A stretch of 64,000 nucleotides of DNA from Polaromonas sp. SP1. Lineage in GTDB: Bacteria; Pseudomonadota; Gammaproteobacteria; Burkholderiales; Burkholderiaceae_C. Positions 8,999 through 19,563 of this stretch are shown here, piece by piece (within the stretch, counting starts at the first letter, position 1; each line of letters opens with the position of its first letter). The translations under genes were made by a program, and so were the position numbers. The notes beneath the pieces are model-generated. The model searched no databases. It was not told the DNA's origin and saw nothing but the letters and a program-made list of their open reading frames with translations. Location of the stretch: the NCBI RefSeq assembly GCF_003711205.1, contig NZ_CP031013.1, positions 930,001-994,000 on the forward strand. Direction: 5' to 3'.

Positions 8999-9006
8999 TC
9001 CAATGC

Positions 9007-9032
9007 AAAAAGCCCTGTCACCAGGGCTTTTT
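9007..9032. terminator. Bidirectional rho-independent terminator between arr and the DUF1840 gene
   Basis: AAAAAGCCCTG and CAGGGCTTTTT form a perfect 11-bp stem with a TCAC loop. A-run and T-run are present on both sides, so it can end the convergent transcripts from arr and from the minus-strand gene. Confidence 0.9.
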
Positions 9033-9056
9033 ATGGAGGCAACGAAAGCCTTGCGC

Positions 9057-9359
9057 CTAGACGCCCCAGACCACTTCGTGGCCGTTCTGGTGGTTGCGCT
9101 GCAGCATGTCGATAAAGGGCATGGCGCGCTGGCGCAGTCCCAGGCCGTCGCCGGGCACGACGGCATCACCGGCATTGGCGTCATGGGCTTCCTCATGGGC
9201 AATCGCCGCCTTGAGCGCCTCGATGGCGGCGGGCATTTGCTCGGGCAGGATGATGCCCTTGGGGCCGGCGTCCTTGCCGATGATCTCCAGCACCTTGCGG
9301 CCGTTGGCTTCCAGCATGATCACATCGCCGGCGTCTTTTGATTTGAATTTGTAAAGCAT
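9057..9359 (-). CDS. DUF1840 domain protein
   Basis: A 100-residue cytoplasmic protein of the betaproteobacterial DUF1840 family. The opening MLYKFKSKDAGDVIMLEANGR and the central ILPEQMPAAIEALKAAIAHEE are typical. It has no signal peptide or membrane segment. The function is unknown. It is convergent with arr and shares the terminator at 9007-9032. A ribosome site (GAGG) lies just before the start at 9359. Confidence 0.85.
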   Translation of the reverse strand: MLYKFKSKDAGDVIMLEANGRKVLEIIGKDAGPKGIILPEQMPAAIEALKAAIAHEEAHDANAGDAVVPGDGLGLRQRAMPFIDMLQRNHQNGHEVVWGV

Positions 9360-9503
9360 GGATGGGCTCCTCTAGTTAGACAGACGGACCATTATGGAAA
9401 GTTTTGGGGCCCCTGTATGTAGGCTGGTTTCACCTCTTGCCCCCTCAGGGTTTCCGGCTGCGCGGGCCTGGCGAGCCGGGCGGCTCAAGCAAAATGGCGG
9501 TCT

Positions 9504-10250
9504 ATGTTCAATATCGCCACTGTCCCCAAGTCGGCCCGCCAGGCGCTCAGCCAGGACGGCCTCAGCCTGCTGAACCCGGCCGAACTGACGGCCACGCTGG
9601 AACTGGGCGCCGCCTGGGCGCCCGGCTGGAACGCCCTGATCCCTTCCTGGGACCGGCTGCCGCCGGATGCGCACCTGAAGGACGGCGGGCACTACCGCAA
9701 GCGCCGCCATTCCTGCTTTGTGCAAGACCTGGCTACCGGCGCGCTGGTGCAAACCCCGCACCGCGCGCACTGGCAACCCACCGACTACAACGCGCTGCAC
9801 GGCGGCTTCGAGCGCTGGTTTGACCCGGTCGAACCGGCGGTGGCAACGGCCCCGGCGTGGACGGATTTGCTGGCCAGCCTGGGCAGGCTGTTTGCCCAGG
9901 TGCAGCCGGCCAAGCACTGGCACATTGAAGCGCACCAGTTCCGCATCGACACCGCCGGCGGCGTAGGCCGGCCCACCCCGGAAGGCGCGCACCGCGACGG
10001 CGTCGATTTTGTGGTGGTGATGATGGTGGCGCGGCACGGCGTCAAGGGCGGCGAAACCCGGGTGTTTGACGCCAACGGCCCGCACGGCGTACGCTTTGTG
10101 ATGCAGGAGCCGCTGACGGCGCTGCTGCTGGACGACGCCCGCGTCATCCACGAGACCACGCCCATCCTGCCGGCAGACGACCAGCCGGCAAGCAGCTTCC
10201 GGGACACGTTGGTGCTCACTTACAGAGCATCGGGATTCCAGGCGCCCTAG
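9504..10250 (+). CDS. BsmA/IDO-like 2-oxoglutarate-Fe(II) dioxygenase family protein
   Basis: A 248-residue protein resembling the 2OG-Fe_Oxy_2 family (BsmA and the L-isoleucine dioxygenase IDO). The facial triad candidates are His163 and Asp165 in GAHRDGVDFV, and His216 in ARVIHETTP. SFRDTLVLTYR near the end supplies the arginine expected to bind 2-oxoglutarate. Such enzymes hydroxylate free amino acids or act in stress and biofilm phenotypes; the substrate here is not predictable. It stands alone and is closed by the strong terminator at 10274-10301. Confidence 0.85.
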   Translation: MFNIATVPKSARQALSQDGLSLLNPAELTATLELGAAWAPGWNALIPSWDRLPPDAHLKDGGHYRKRRHSCFVQDLATGALVQTPHRAHWQPTDYNALHGGFERWFDPVEPAVATAPAWTDLLASLGRLFAQVQPAKHWHIEAHQFRIDTAGGVGRPTPEGAHRDGVDFVVVMMVARHGVKGGETRVFDANGPHGVRFVMQEPLTALLLDDARVIHETTPILPADDQPASSFRDTLVLTYRASGFQAP

Positions 10251-10273
10251 CCTTCCAGGCCTCTCAAGCGCCC

Positions 10274-10301
10274 GGGGCCGAAGTATCGGCCCCTTTTTTT
10301 T
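10274..10301 (+). terminator. Rho-independent terminator after the dioxygenase gene
   Basis: GGGGCCGA/TCGGCCCC (10274-10281 with 10286-10293), a 4-base loop and eight T residues. It insulates the anthranilate operon from upstream transcription. Confidence 0.92.
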
Positions 10302-10343
10302 GCGCTGTTGCACACAGTTTCTGGATCAGGGGGAAAAACCCGC

Positions 10344-10372
10344 TTGACGGTTTTAGTTTAAACCTAAACAAT
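10344..10372 (+). promoter_or_regulatory. Candidate promoter and MarR-type operator of the anthranilate operon
   Basis: A TTGACG -35 box (10344-10349) and AACAAT -10 box (10367-10372) are separated by 17 bp. The spacer is filled by the near-palindrome GTTTTAGTTT/AAACCTAAAC (10350-10369, 8 of 10 positions symmetric). Its position would let a bound repressor block RNA polymerase. The MarR-type regulator encoded within the operon (12784-13269) is the obvious candidate ligand-sensing repressor; this is inference. Confidence 0.6.
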
Positions 10373-10404
10373 TAAAGCAAGATTAATCCAGAGAGTACGC
10401 ATTC

Positions 10405-12741
<2,337 letters not shown>

Positions 12742-12783
12742 GTAGCAAAGATAAAAATACCGATACCACCAAGGAGACCCACC

Positions 12784-13269
12784 ATGGACATGGAAGCACG
12801 AGGCCACAGCGAACACCCCGAAGCATTGCGGCTCTGGCTGCGCATGCTGACCTGCACGCAGCTGGTCGAAAAGCAGGTGCGCACCCAGCTGCGCGAGCAG
12901 TTCGATACCACCTTGCCGCGGTTTGACCTGATGGCCCAGCTCGAGCGCAGCCCTGAAGGCCTGAAGATGAATGAGCTGTCGCGCCGCATGATGGTGACCG
13001 GCGGCAACGTCACCGGCATCACCGACCAGCTGGTCGCCGAAGGCCTGGTGGAACGTGTGGATGTGGAGGGCGACCGCCGTGCCTACCGCGTACGCCTGAC
13101 CACCCGCGGCCGCAAGCTCTTCGACGAGATGGCCGCCGAGCATGAGGCCTGGATCGTGGCGGCCTTTGAAGGCCTGTCCGCACGTGAAGTGGAGTCCCTG
13201 CACAAGCTGCTGGGCAAGGTCAAGCAGCACCACACCTTGCTCGCCGACGCCAAACTGGAAACGACATGA
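12784..13269 (+). CDS. MarR-family transcriptional regulator of the anthranilate operon
   Basis: A 161-residue winged-helix regulator. The recognition region reads [26 protein letters not shown] followed by [20 protein letters not shown], and the wing includes [10 protein letters not shown], the MarR hallmark. A strong ribosome site (AAGGAGACCCACC) precedes the ATG. It lies inside the degradation operon and its stop overlaps the start of the enoyl-CoA hydratase gene. MarR proteins in aromatic pathways commonly respond to the CoA thioester intermediate. The palindrome at 10350-10369 is a possible target. Confidence 0.92.
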   Translation: MDMEARGHSEHPEALRLWLRMLTCTQLVEKQVRTQLREQFDTTLPRFDLMAQLERSPEGLKMNELSRRMMVTGGNVTGITDQLVAEGLVERVDVEGDRRAYRVRLTTRGRKLFDEMAAEHEAWIVAAFEGLSAREVESLHKLLGKVKQHHTLLADAKLETT

Positions 13270-14120
13270 AGCACTACATCAAGCTGGGCAATCCCATGCA
13301 CGCGCAGTTCGATGCGCTGGCCCATCACCAGGCCGAACACTTCGCCTATTCGTTCGACGCGGGTGTGGCCACGCTGACGCTCAACCGCCCCGAGCGCAAA
13401 AACCCGCTGACGTTTGACTCCTACGCGGAGCTGCGCGATTTGTTCCGCACGCTGAACAGCGCCACCGACGTGAAGACCGTGGTGATCACCGGCGCCGGCG
13501 GCAATTTCTGCTCGGGCGGCGATGTGCACGAAATCATCGGGCCGCTGACCAAGATGACCATGCCCGAGCTGCTGGAGTTCACCCGCATGACGGGCGACCT
13601 GGTCAAGGCCATGCGCCTGTGCCCGCAGCCCATCATCGCGGCGATTGACGGCATCTGCGCCGGCGCGGGCGCCATGATGGCGCTGGCCGCCGACATGCGG
13701 CTGGGCACCGCCCAGGCCAAGACGGCCTTCCTCTTCACCCGCGTGGGCCTGGCCGGCGCCGACATGGGCGCTTGCGCCTTGCTGCCGCGCCTGATCGGCC
13801 AGGGCCGCGCCTCCGAGCTGCTGTTTACCGGCCGCGCCATGAGCGCGCAGGAAGGCCTGCAGTGGGGATTCTTCAATGCGCTGCATGAGCCGAAAGACGT
13901 GCTGGCAGAAGCGCAGAAGCTGGCGCAAAGCCTGGCCGACGGCCCGACTTTTGCGCACGGCATGACCAAGACCATGCTGCACCAGGAATGGGCCATGACG
14001 CTGGACCAGGCGATCGAAGCCGAGGCGCAGGCGCAAGCCATCTGCATGCAGACGCAGGACTTCACACGCGCCTACGAAGCGTTTTCGGCCAAACAAAAAC
14101 CGGTGTTCCGCGGCGACTGA
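13266..14120 (+). CDS. Enoyl-CoA hydratase/isomerase (crotonase) family protein
   Basis: A 284-residue crotonase-fold enzyme. The oxyanion-hole segments [15 protein letters not shown] and [20 protein letters not shown] are clear. The usual second catalytic glutamate region is altered ([18 protein letters not shown]), so simple hydratase activity is not certain. The ATG overlaps the stop of the MarR gene by four bases (ATGA), so it is translationally coupled. In the proposed pathway it acts after ring reduction, hydrating or cleaving the alicyclic CoA ester. A GTG/TTG start further downstream is possible but the coupling argues for 13266. Confidence 0.9.
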   Translation: MKHYIKLGNPMHAQFDALAHHQAEHFAYSFDAGVATLTLNRPERKNPLTFDSYAELRDLFRTLNSATDVKTVVITGAGGNFCSGGDVHEIIGPLTKMTMPELLEFTRMTGDLVKAMRLCPQPIIAAIDGICAGAGAMMALAADMRLGTAQAKTAFLFTRVGLAGADMGACALLPRLIGQGRASELLFTGRAMSAQEGLQWGFFNALHEPKDVLAEAQKLAQSLADGPTFAHGMTKTMLHQEWAMTLDQAIEAEAQAQAICMQTQDFTRAYEAFSAKQKPVFRGD

Positions 14121-14163
14121 CCCGCCCCCCCCGACAAGCTCACAAGGCAAGGATGTTTCACGC

Positions 14164-15345
14164 ATGAGATCGACGACCGCCCACCTGGCGCTGCCATTCT
14201 TTGACGATGTCCACCGCGACCTGGGCCGGCGGCTGGCCGACTGGATGCCGCAGCAGCACGTCGACGAAAGCGACGACCGCCAGGCCTGCAAGGACTGGGT
14301 CCAGCTGCTGGGCGCCAACCAGTGGCTGCGCTATTGCGTGCCGGCCGGCAAGGACGGCGCACTCGGCGGCGCACTTGAAAAGCTCGACTCCCGCGCGCTG
14401 GTGATCCTGCGCGAGACGCTGGCATTTCATTCGCCCTTGGCTGATTTCGCTTTTGCGATGCAGGGCCTGGGCAGCGGCGCGATCACGCTGGCGGGAACGC
14501 CCGCACAGCAGGCGGCGTATTTGCCGCAGGTGGCCAGCGGTGCAAAGATTGCCGCCTTTGCCCTGAGCGAGCCGGATGCCGGCTCAGATGCCGGCGCCAT
14601 GACGACCTCGGCCGTGAGCACGGGCGACGGCTGGGCGGTCAACGGCAGCAAGACCTGGATCAGCAACGGCGGCATTGCGGATTTTTATGTCACCTTCACC
14701 AAGACGGATCCGCAAGCCGGCACACGCGGCATCACCGCCTTCATCGTGGACGCAGCAAACAAAGGCCTGGACACCAGCGAACACATCGCCGTGATGGCGC
14801 CGCATCCCCTGGCGACGCTCAAGTTCACGCACTGCCAGCTGCCGCAGGATGCCCAGCTGGGTGCGCTGAACGGCGGCTTCAAGCTGGCGATGCAGACACT
14901 GGATATCTTCCGCGCATCGGTGGCTGCGGCGGCATTGGGCATGGCACGGCGTGCGCTGGCCGAGGCAGTACGCTTTTCCAAAGAACGCAAGATGTTCGGC
15001 CAGACGCTGGCGGACTTCCAGCTCACGCAGGCCAAGCTCGGCGAGATGGCCGCGCTGGTCGACGCAGCCGCCCTGCTGACCTACCGCGCCGCGTGGATGC
15101 GCGACGAAAGCGAACGGCTGGGCAGCGGCGCGCGCATCACCGCCGAAGCCGCCATGGCCAAGATGACCGCCACCGAGAACGCGCAGAAGGTCATCGACAT
15201 GGCGCTGCAGATGCACGGCGGCCTGGGCGTGAAAGTAGGTACCAAGGTGGAAAGCCTTTACCGCGACATCCGCTCCCTGCGCATTTACGAAGGCGCCACC
15301 GAAGTGCAGCAACTCATCATTGGAAAGGCCGTATTGCAATCATGA
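14164..15345 (+). CDS. Acyl-CoA dehydrogenase
   Basis: A 393-residue flavoprotein of the acyl-CoA dehydrogenase family. FALSEPDAGSDAGAMTTSA binds substrate and FAD; KTWISNGGIADFYVTFTKT, RKMFGQTLADFQLTQAKL and QMHGGLGVKVGT follow in order. The catalytic glutamate is in RIYEGATEVQQ near the C-terminus. It would oxidise the alicyclic CoA intermediate of the 2-aminobenzoyl-CoA route. The last bases overlap the start of the CoA ligase gene (ATGA at 15342), so expression is coupled. Confidence 0.94.
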   Translation: MRSTTAHLALPFFDDVHRDLGRRLADWMPQQHVDESDDRQACKDWVQLLGANQWLRYCVPAGKDGALGGALEKLDSRALVILRETLAFHSPLADFAFAMQGLGSGAITLAGTPAQQAAYLPQVASGAKIAAFALSEPDAGSDAGAMTTSAVSTGDGWAVNGSKTWISNGGIADFYVTFTKTDPQAGTRGITAFIVDAANKGLDTSEHIAVMAPHPLATLKFTHCQLPQDAQLGALNGGFKLAMQTLDIFRASVAAAALGMARRALAEAVRFSKERKMFGQTLADFQLTQAKLGEMAALVDAAALLTYRAAWMRDESERLGSGARITAEAAMAKMTATENAQKVIDMALQMHGGLGVKVGTKVESLYRDIRSLRIYEGATEVQQLIIGKAVLQS

Positions 15346-17009
15346 GCACCTCTGTGTCCGATCCCGTCGTTTCTTCCGCGCCCGCGGCGCCTGCGGCGCC
15401 TTCGGCCCAGGCCGACCACTTTGTGCACGACCGCCTGCCGCCGCCGGCGCAGTTGCCTCGCATGGTGTACCCGCTGCCCGAGCAGCGCATCGCGGCGCAA
15501 GCCAACCTGGTGCAGACCCTGTTTGCCAATGCTTTTCATGAGGGGCGCGCGGACAAACCCATGCTGCGCTCGGACAAGATCACATTGACGTACGCCGATG
15601 CGCTGGAACGCGTCAACCGGATTGCGCAGGTGCTGACACAAGACTTCAAGCTCCAGCCGGGCAACCGCGTCCTGCTGCGCGGCGGCAACTCCATCGGCAT
15701 GGCCCTGGCCTGGCTGGGCGTGGTGCAGGCCGGGCTGGTGGCGGTGGCCACCATGCCGCTGCTGCGCGCCAAGGAGCTGGGTGAAGTCATTGAAAAGGCC
15801 CGCCCCGCGCTGGCCCTGTGCGACGCCGGCCTGCTGGAAGAGCTGCAAACCGCCCAAGCACAAAGCGATACCTTGCCCGCCATCGTGCCCTTCAACCTGA
15901 TGGACGAGCCCGGTTCGCTGGCCGTGCTCTCGGCGCAAAAAGACGGCAAGTTCACACCCTGCCCGGTGTCGGCAGACGACATTGCCCTGATGGCGTTTAC
16001 CTCCGGCACCACCGGCAAACCCAAGGCCGCGGTGCACACCCATCGCGACGTGCTGGCGGCCTGCGAAGCCTGGCCGCGCCATGTGCTCAAAGCCAGGCCT
16101 GATGACATCGTGGTCGGCTCGCCGCCGCTGGCGTTTACCTTCGGCCTGGGTGGCATGCTGATTTTCCCCATGTGGGCGGGCGCATCGGTGTACTACCCGT
16201 CCATCGGCTACACGCCGGAGGCGATGGTCAAGCTCATCAACCAGGTGGGCGCCACTGTTTGCTATACCGCGCCCACCTTCTACCGGCAGATGGCCGCCTT
16301 TGCCAAACAGCATGGCGTGCCCAGCCTGCGGCTGTGCGTGAGCGCCGGCGAAAGCCTGCCGGATGCCACGCGGCAGCTGTGGAAAGACGCCACGGGCATC
16401 GAGATGATCGACGGCATAGGCGCCACCGAGATGTTCCACATCTTTATCTCCGCGGCGGGGCAAGACGTGCGCCGCGGCGCGATCGGCAAAGTGGTGCCGG
16501 GTTACACCGCCAGGGTGGTGGACGATGAAGGCGTGGAAGTGCCGCGCGGAACCATCGGCAAACTCGCCGTGGTGGGCCCTACCGGCTGCCGGTATCTTGA
16601 CGATGAACGCCAGGGCAACTATGTCAAAGGCGGCTGGAACTACCCGGGCGATGCCTTCATGCAGGACGCAGACGGCTACTTCTTCTACCAGGCGCGCGCC
16701 GACGACATGATCATCACCGCCGGCTACAACGTGGCCGGCCCGGAAGTGGAAGACGCCCTGCTCAAGCACCCGGCCGTGGCCGAATGCGGTGTGGTGGGTT
16801 TGCCCGACGACGACCGCGGCATGATCGTCAAGGCCTTTGTGGTGCTCAAGCCCGGCGAGGCCGGCGGTGACGGAACGGCCAAGGCCCTGCAGGACCACGT
16901 CAAGGCGATGCTTGCGCCCTTCAAGTACCCGCGCCAGATCGAGTTCGTGGACAAGTTGCCACGCACGGAGACCGGCAAGCTGCAACGTTTCAAACTGCGC
17001 CAGTCATGA
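15342..17009 (+). CDS. abmG: 2-Aminobenzoate-CoA ligase family (benzoate-CoA ligase type)
   Basis: A 555-residue AMP-forming ligase using the ATG at 15342; an in-frame start at 15093 lies inside the preceding gene and was rejected. An Ala/Pro-rich leader precedes DHFVHDRLPPPAQLPRM, typical of 2-aminobenzoate-CoA ligases. The P-loop FTSGTTGKPKAAVHTHRD, the GIGATEMFHIF segment, the hinge YFFYQARADDMIITAGYNVAGPEV and the catalytic lysine in RTETGKLQRFK are all intact. It would activate anthranilate with ATP and CoA, the first step of the pathway. Benzoate, salicylate or other aryl acids are alternatives. Confidence 0.88.
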   Translation: MSTSVSDPVVSSAPAAPAAPSAQADHFVHDRLPPPAQLPRMVYPLPEQRIAAQANLVQTLFANAFHEGRADKPMLRSDKITLTYADALERVNRIAQVLTQDFKLQPGNRVLLRGGNSIGMALAWLGVVQAGLVAVATMPLLRAKELGEVIEKARPALALCDAGLLEELQTAQAQSDTLPAIVPFNLMDEPGSLAVLSAQKDGKFTPCPVSADDIALMAFTSGTTGKPKAAVHTHRDVLAACEAWPRHVLKARPDDIVVGSPPLAFTFGLGGMLIFPMWAGASVYYPSIGYTPEAMVKLINQVGATVCYTAPTFYRQMAAFAKQHGVPSLRLCVSAGESLPDATRQLWKDATGIEMIDGIGATEMFHIFISAAGQDVRRGAIGKVVPGYTARVVDDEGVEVPRGTIGKLAVVGPTGCRYLDDERQGNYVKGGWNYPGDAFMQDADGYFFYQARADDMIITAGYNVAGPEVEDALLKHPAVAECGVVGLPDDDRGMIVKAFVVLKPGEAGGDGTAKALQDHVKAMLAPFKYPRQIEFVDKLPRTETGKLQRFKLRQS

Positions 17010-17449
17010 AGTTCACGGTTCAAAAGCAGGTCCGCTTTCATCACTGCGACCCGGCCGGTATTGTTTTTTACCCGCAGTTTTTTTACCTGCTGCACGAAGT
17101 TCAGGAAGACTTTCTGGCCCACATCGGATTTCCGGAGCATGTGCTGATTGCCGGCGGAACAGGCGTGCCGATTGTGGACCTGAAGACCGAGTTCCTCGGC
17201 ATGTGCCGCAACGGTGACCCGCTCACGATGACCCTGGAGCTGACGCGCATCGGTAACTCGAGCATGGGCATGCAGTACGAAATCCACGGCGCGCCCTCCA
17301 CACCAGACGCCGCCAATACCCTCAGGCTGAGGGCCCACGGCGTAGTGGTCTATTCACAAGTTCCAAACGGCAAACCGGTGCGCATCCCTGACGACATGCG
17401 CCGTGCCCTGATGCCTTATCTGCAAACACCCCTGGAGACACATGTTTAA
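17006..17449 (+). CDS. Hotdog-fold acyl-CoA thioesterase (4-hydroxybenzoyl-CoA thioesterase type)
   Basis: A 147-residue hotdog thioesterase. The N-terminal motif VRFHHCDPAGIVFYPQFFYLLHEVQEDF contains the catalytic aspartate (HHCDPAGIVFYP) characteristic of the 4HBT/YbgC class. The start overlaps the ligase stop by four bases. It probably releases CoA from dead-end aryl or alicyclic thioesters, or completes a late step in the route. Thioesterases accompany the ligase in known CoA-dependent aromatic clusters. Confidence 0.9.
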   Translation: MKFTVQKQVRFHHCDPAGIVFYPQFFYLLHEVQEDFLAHIGFPEHVLIAGGTGVPIVDLKTEFLGMCRNGDPLTMTLELTRIGNSSMGMQYEIHGAPSTPDAANTLRLRAHGVVVYSQVPNGKPVRIPDDMRRALMPYLQTPLETHV

Positions 17450-17837
17450 AAAATTACAGCCACCCGACTGGGCAGAACCCAAGGGATATGCCAACGGCAT
17501 CCTGGCGCGCGGCGCGCTGCTTTTTGTGGGCGGCCAGATCGGCTGGAACGCGCAACAGCAATTTGAAAGCGATGACTTCGTCGCACAGACCCGCCAGGCG
17601 TTGCTGAACATCGCAGACGTCCTGAAAGCCGGCGGCGCCGGGCCTGAGCACATGGTCCGCATGACCTGGTATGTGGTCGACCGCGTGGAATACATCGACA
17701 ACCTCAAGGCGCTGGGCGGCGCCTACCGTGAAGTGATGGGGAAGAATTTCCCCGCAATGACCTGCGTGGAAGTTGCCGGCCTGGTGGAAGAGCGCGCGCG
17801 CGTGGAGATCGAGGTGACGGCAGTCATTCCGGACTGA
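17442..17837 (+). CDS. RidA/YjgF-family enamine/imine deaminase
   Basis: A 131-residue RidA-superfamily protein: ILARGALLFVGGQIGWN, QTRQALLNIADVLKAGGAGPEHMVRMTWYVVD, and near the end GKNFPAMTCVEVAGLVEERARVEIEVTAVI. The arginine that binds carboxylate in active RidA enzymes (xxRxxIE type) is present in ERARVEIE. The gene overlaps the thioesterase stop by eight bases and is the last of the operon. The product of the monooxygenase/reductase is a cyclic enamine, so a deaminase here makes chemical sense; this role is inferred. Confidence 0.88.
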   Translation: MFKKLQPPDWAEPKGYANGILARGALLFVGGQIGWNAQQQFESDDFVAQTRQALLNIADVLKAGGAGPEHMVRMTWYVVDRVEYIDNLKALGGAYREVMGKNFPAMTCVEVAGLVEERARVEIEVTAVIPD

Positions 17838-17863
17838 CACGCCCGGCCATCGAATAAAACCAC

Positions 17864-17893
17864 GCACGCATTACGACGCATTTCGACGCATTG
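17864..17893. repeat. Threefold 10-bp tandem repeat
   Basis: Three consecutive units of (C)GACGCATT(N) type lie between ridA and the convergent minus-strand gene. The units differ by one or two bases. No hairpin terminator is seen here. Confidence 0.5.
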
Positions 17894-17928
17894 CGGGCAG
17901 CACCCACGCCGCAGAAAGCGCAGCATGC

Positions 17929-18528
17929 TCAGGCCTGAGCGGTATGCTCCAGCTCCAACAGGATGGTCGACACCAGCTTGCCCGGGACGTCTGCCGCGCT
18001 TAAACGGATGACGTTGCGCGGTCCAGGCTTTCGGGCCTCAAAGACCTCGGGCGCTGCTGTCACCTCGATCACCACAATAGCCCGGTCTGCGGATTGCTGC
18101 GCGAACTTTCTCCAGTAAGTGAACGCCGGGCTGTTAATGACTTTTCCCGTGGTGACGATGCAATGGGGCAACTCGGACGTGTCGGCGAGTTCGCTCATGT
18201 TCTTCAGCATGCGCGGGTGCTTGATCGATCCGCGGCTCAGGCTTGCGAGTACGGTCTCCTGCATGGACTGGTCCGGCAGCAGGGCCCACACCACCATCGC
18301 GGACGGGTCCAGCAGGGGACCGGGCTCCTGCACCCCAGGGGTTTCCAGCCACGCCACAGCCGAGTCGGGGCTCATCACCCGCCCAAACATCACCATCACG
18401 CGGATGCGGTCACCTTCAACCTTGCGCTTGACCTTCATCCCCTTGAGCCGCGCGAGCTGCCACAGAACGTACCACTGCAGGGAGTTCAGCTTCCTGTCTT
18501 GTGCGGCATCCGAAGAGAGATGGGTCAC
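17929..18528 (-). CDS. Hypothetical protein, second gene of an unrecognised pair
   Basis: A 199-residue soluble protein with no signal peptide or membrane segment; I do not recognise the family. The N-terminal 60 residues are basic (LARLKGMKVKRKVEGDRIR). The middle contains LPHCIVTTGKVINSPAFTYWRKFAQQ and the end is a mixed alpha/beta segment (RAIVVIEVTAAPEVFEARK). The start lies 12 bp after the stop of the upstream minus-strand gene, so the two form one operon. GC content looks lower than in the flanking catabolic genes, consistent with transfer, as does the neighbouring transposon debris. Confidence 0.7.
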   Translation of the reverse strand: MTHLSSDAAQDRKLNSLQWYVLWQLARLKGMKVKRKVEGDRIRVMVMFGRVMSPDSAVAWLETPGVQEPGPLLDPSAMVVWALLPDQSMQETVLASLSRGSIKHPRMLKNMSELADTSELPHCIVTTGKVINSPAFTYWRKFAQQSADRAIVVIEVTAAPEVFEARKPGPRNVIRLSAADVPGKLVSTILLELEHTAQA

Positions 18529-18540
18529 GCTGAGCCATAA

Positions 18541-19071
18541 CTAGCCGAGCGGCGGCCCCCTTTTACGCAGCAGGCGCAGGTGCAGATGGCTTCCCAGCCC
18601 TTCGCCCCAGGCCAGCAAAGCCTCGAGCGCGCCCGAAAGCAACCCCCGGTCAATCATGACTTCCAGCGGGAGCAGGTCTTTGGCGAACATATGCCTCGGC
18701 GATATCCGCATACGCTGTTCGACTGCGTCGGAAATCATCACATCCAGCGCAACCGCCTCGTGCGCCGAATGAAAAGCCCTGTCCATGAGGCGTGACAGCT
18801 TCTGCGATGAGACACCCGCCTGGTACAGCGGCTGCAGGGGATTGAGCAACCAGCGCGCGTCGCTTTCCGTGATGCGGCCTTTGTTGATCAATTCAGCCAG
18901 CCTGCTGGTCACCTGCTGCACGCTATAGGTTGTATGGGCACCTAAACCGGCAACGAGGTGTTGCCAGCGCCCAGCCTCCATTTCATGGCTTAGCGAATCC
19001 TGGAAAACAAATTCAAAGTCCTCATCGTGGGATCGGGACGGCTCCGCCTCCAAATCGCTCATTATTTGCAT
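18541..19071 (-). CDS. Hypothetical protein, first gene of an unrecognised pair
   Basis: A 176-residue protein from the ATG at 19071, chosen because AAGGA lies six bases upstream; an in-frame ATG at 19101 has no such site. The N-terminus is acidic (SDLEAEPSRSHDEDFEF). The rest is predicted mostly helical, with VQQVTSRLAELINKGRITESDARWLL and HMFAKDLLPLEVMIDRGLL. No known domain was recognised. It is followed after 12 bp by the 17929-18528 gene and the pair may act together, for example as partners in a complex. Confidence 0.68.
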   Translation of the reverse strand: MQIMSDLEAEPSRSHDEDFEFVFQDSLSHEMEAGRWQHLVAGLGAHTTYSVQQVTSRLAELINKGRITESDARWLLNPLQPLYQAGVSSQKLSRLMDRAFHSAHEAVALDVMISDAVEQRMRISPRHMFAKDLLPLEVMIDRGLLSGALEALLAWGEGLGSHLHLRLLRKRGPPLG

Positions 19072-19269
19072 GTCGCTTCCTTTAATTTCTTCAAGCCGCA
19101 CTGGCTGTGCTGGCCGACCACCTGGTGTGTCTGCGCCTGTTTAGGTTCGGCTCTTTTGACCGCGACGCTATGAGCTGCGCATCACTACAAGCATTCATCG
19201 TCGCGCAGCTGCGGCGCTACCAGACCGGGAGACACCCGGGTCAGAATGCAAGCTCGTACCGCACAAAAT
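19072..19269. other. Intergenic stretch upstream of the hypothetical pair; no gene seen
   Basis: No credible coding region is visible on either strand. It probably holds the promoter of the minus-strand pair and the decayed end of the IS3 remnant. Confidence 0.5.
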
Positions 19270-19563
19270 TCAGCAACTGCCGGCGGAGCTTATCGAGGGT
19301 GTTTCCACCCCATCGGCCGGAGAATGAACGCCGAATCGGCCCAGCGCGTTCGCGATGGTCTCGCGCGCAATCCGCCTGCTTGCCACCTCGCGCCGCATCC
19401 GGGAGAGTTCGCGGCTTTGCTCATCGTTGCAGGGCAGTCCGCCGAATAGCCTTCCGGTCCCAGCCGGGATCAGTTCCTCAATCCAGCGGCGCACAACACT
19501 CTCGTGCACACCCAGATCACGGGCAAAAGCCGCAACCCGGTTGCCTGGTTGCGTCGCCTGCCG
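19270..19563 (-). pseudogene. IS3-family transposase OrfA remnant
   Basis: Read on the minus strand, the frame encodes GNRVAAFARDLGVHESVVRRWIEE, the helix-turn-helix of IS3-type OrfA proteins, then a charged stretch with ELSRMRREVASRRIARE. The start of the gene is missing: the sequence runs directly into the IS21-like inverted repeat at 19564, and the end is degenerate. It is a broken fragment, probably cut by insertion of the neighbouring element. Confidence 0.65.

Noticed and set aside
8940-9006. Possible integron attC site after arr
   Set aside because: A hairpin is present, but the conserved GTTRRRY and RYYYAAC core sites could not be found.
15093-15341. Longer N-terminal extension of the 2-aminobenzoate-CoA ligase
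   Set aside because: Lies wholly inside the acyl-CoA dehydrogenase gene in another frame; the ATGA overlap at 15342 is the natural start.
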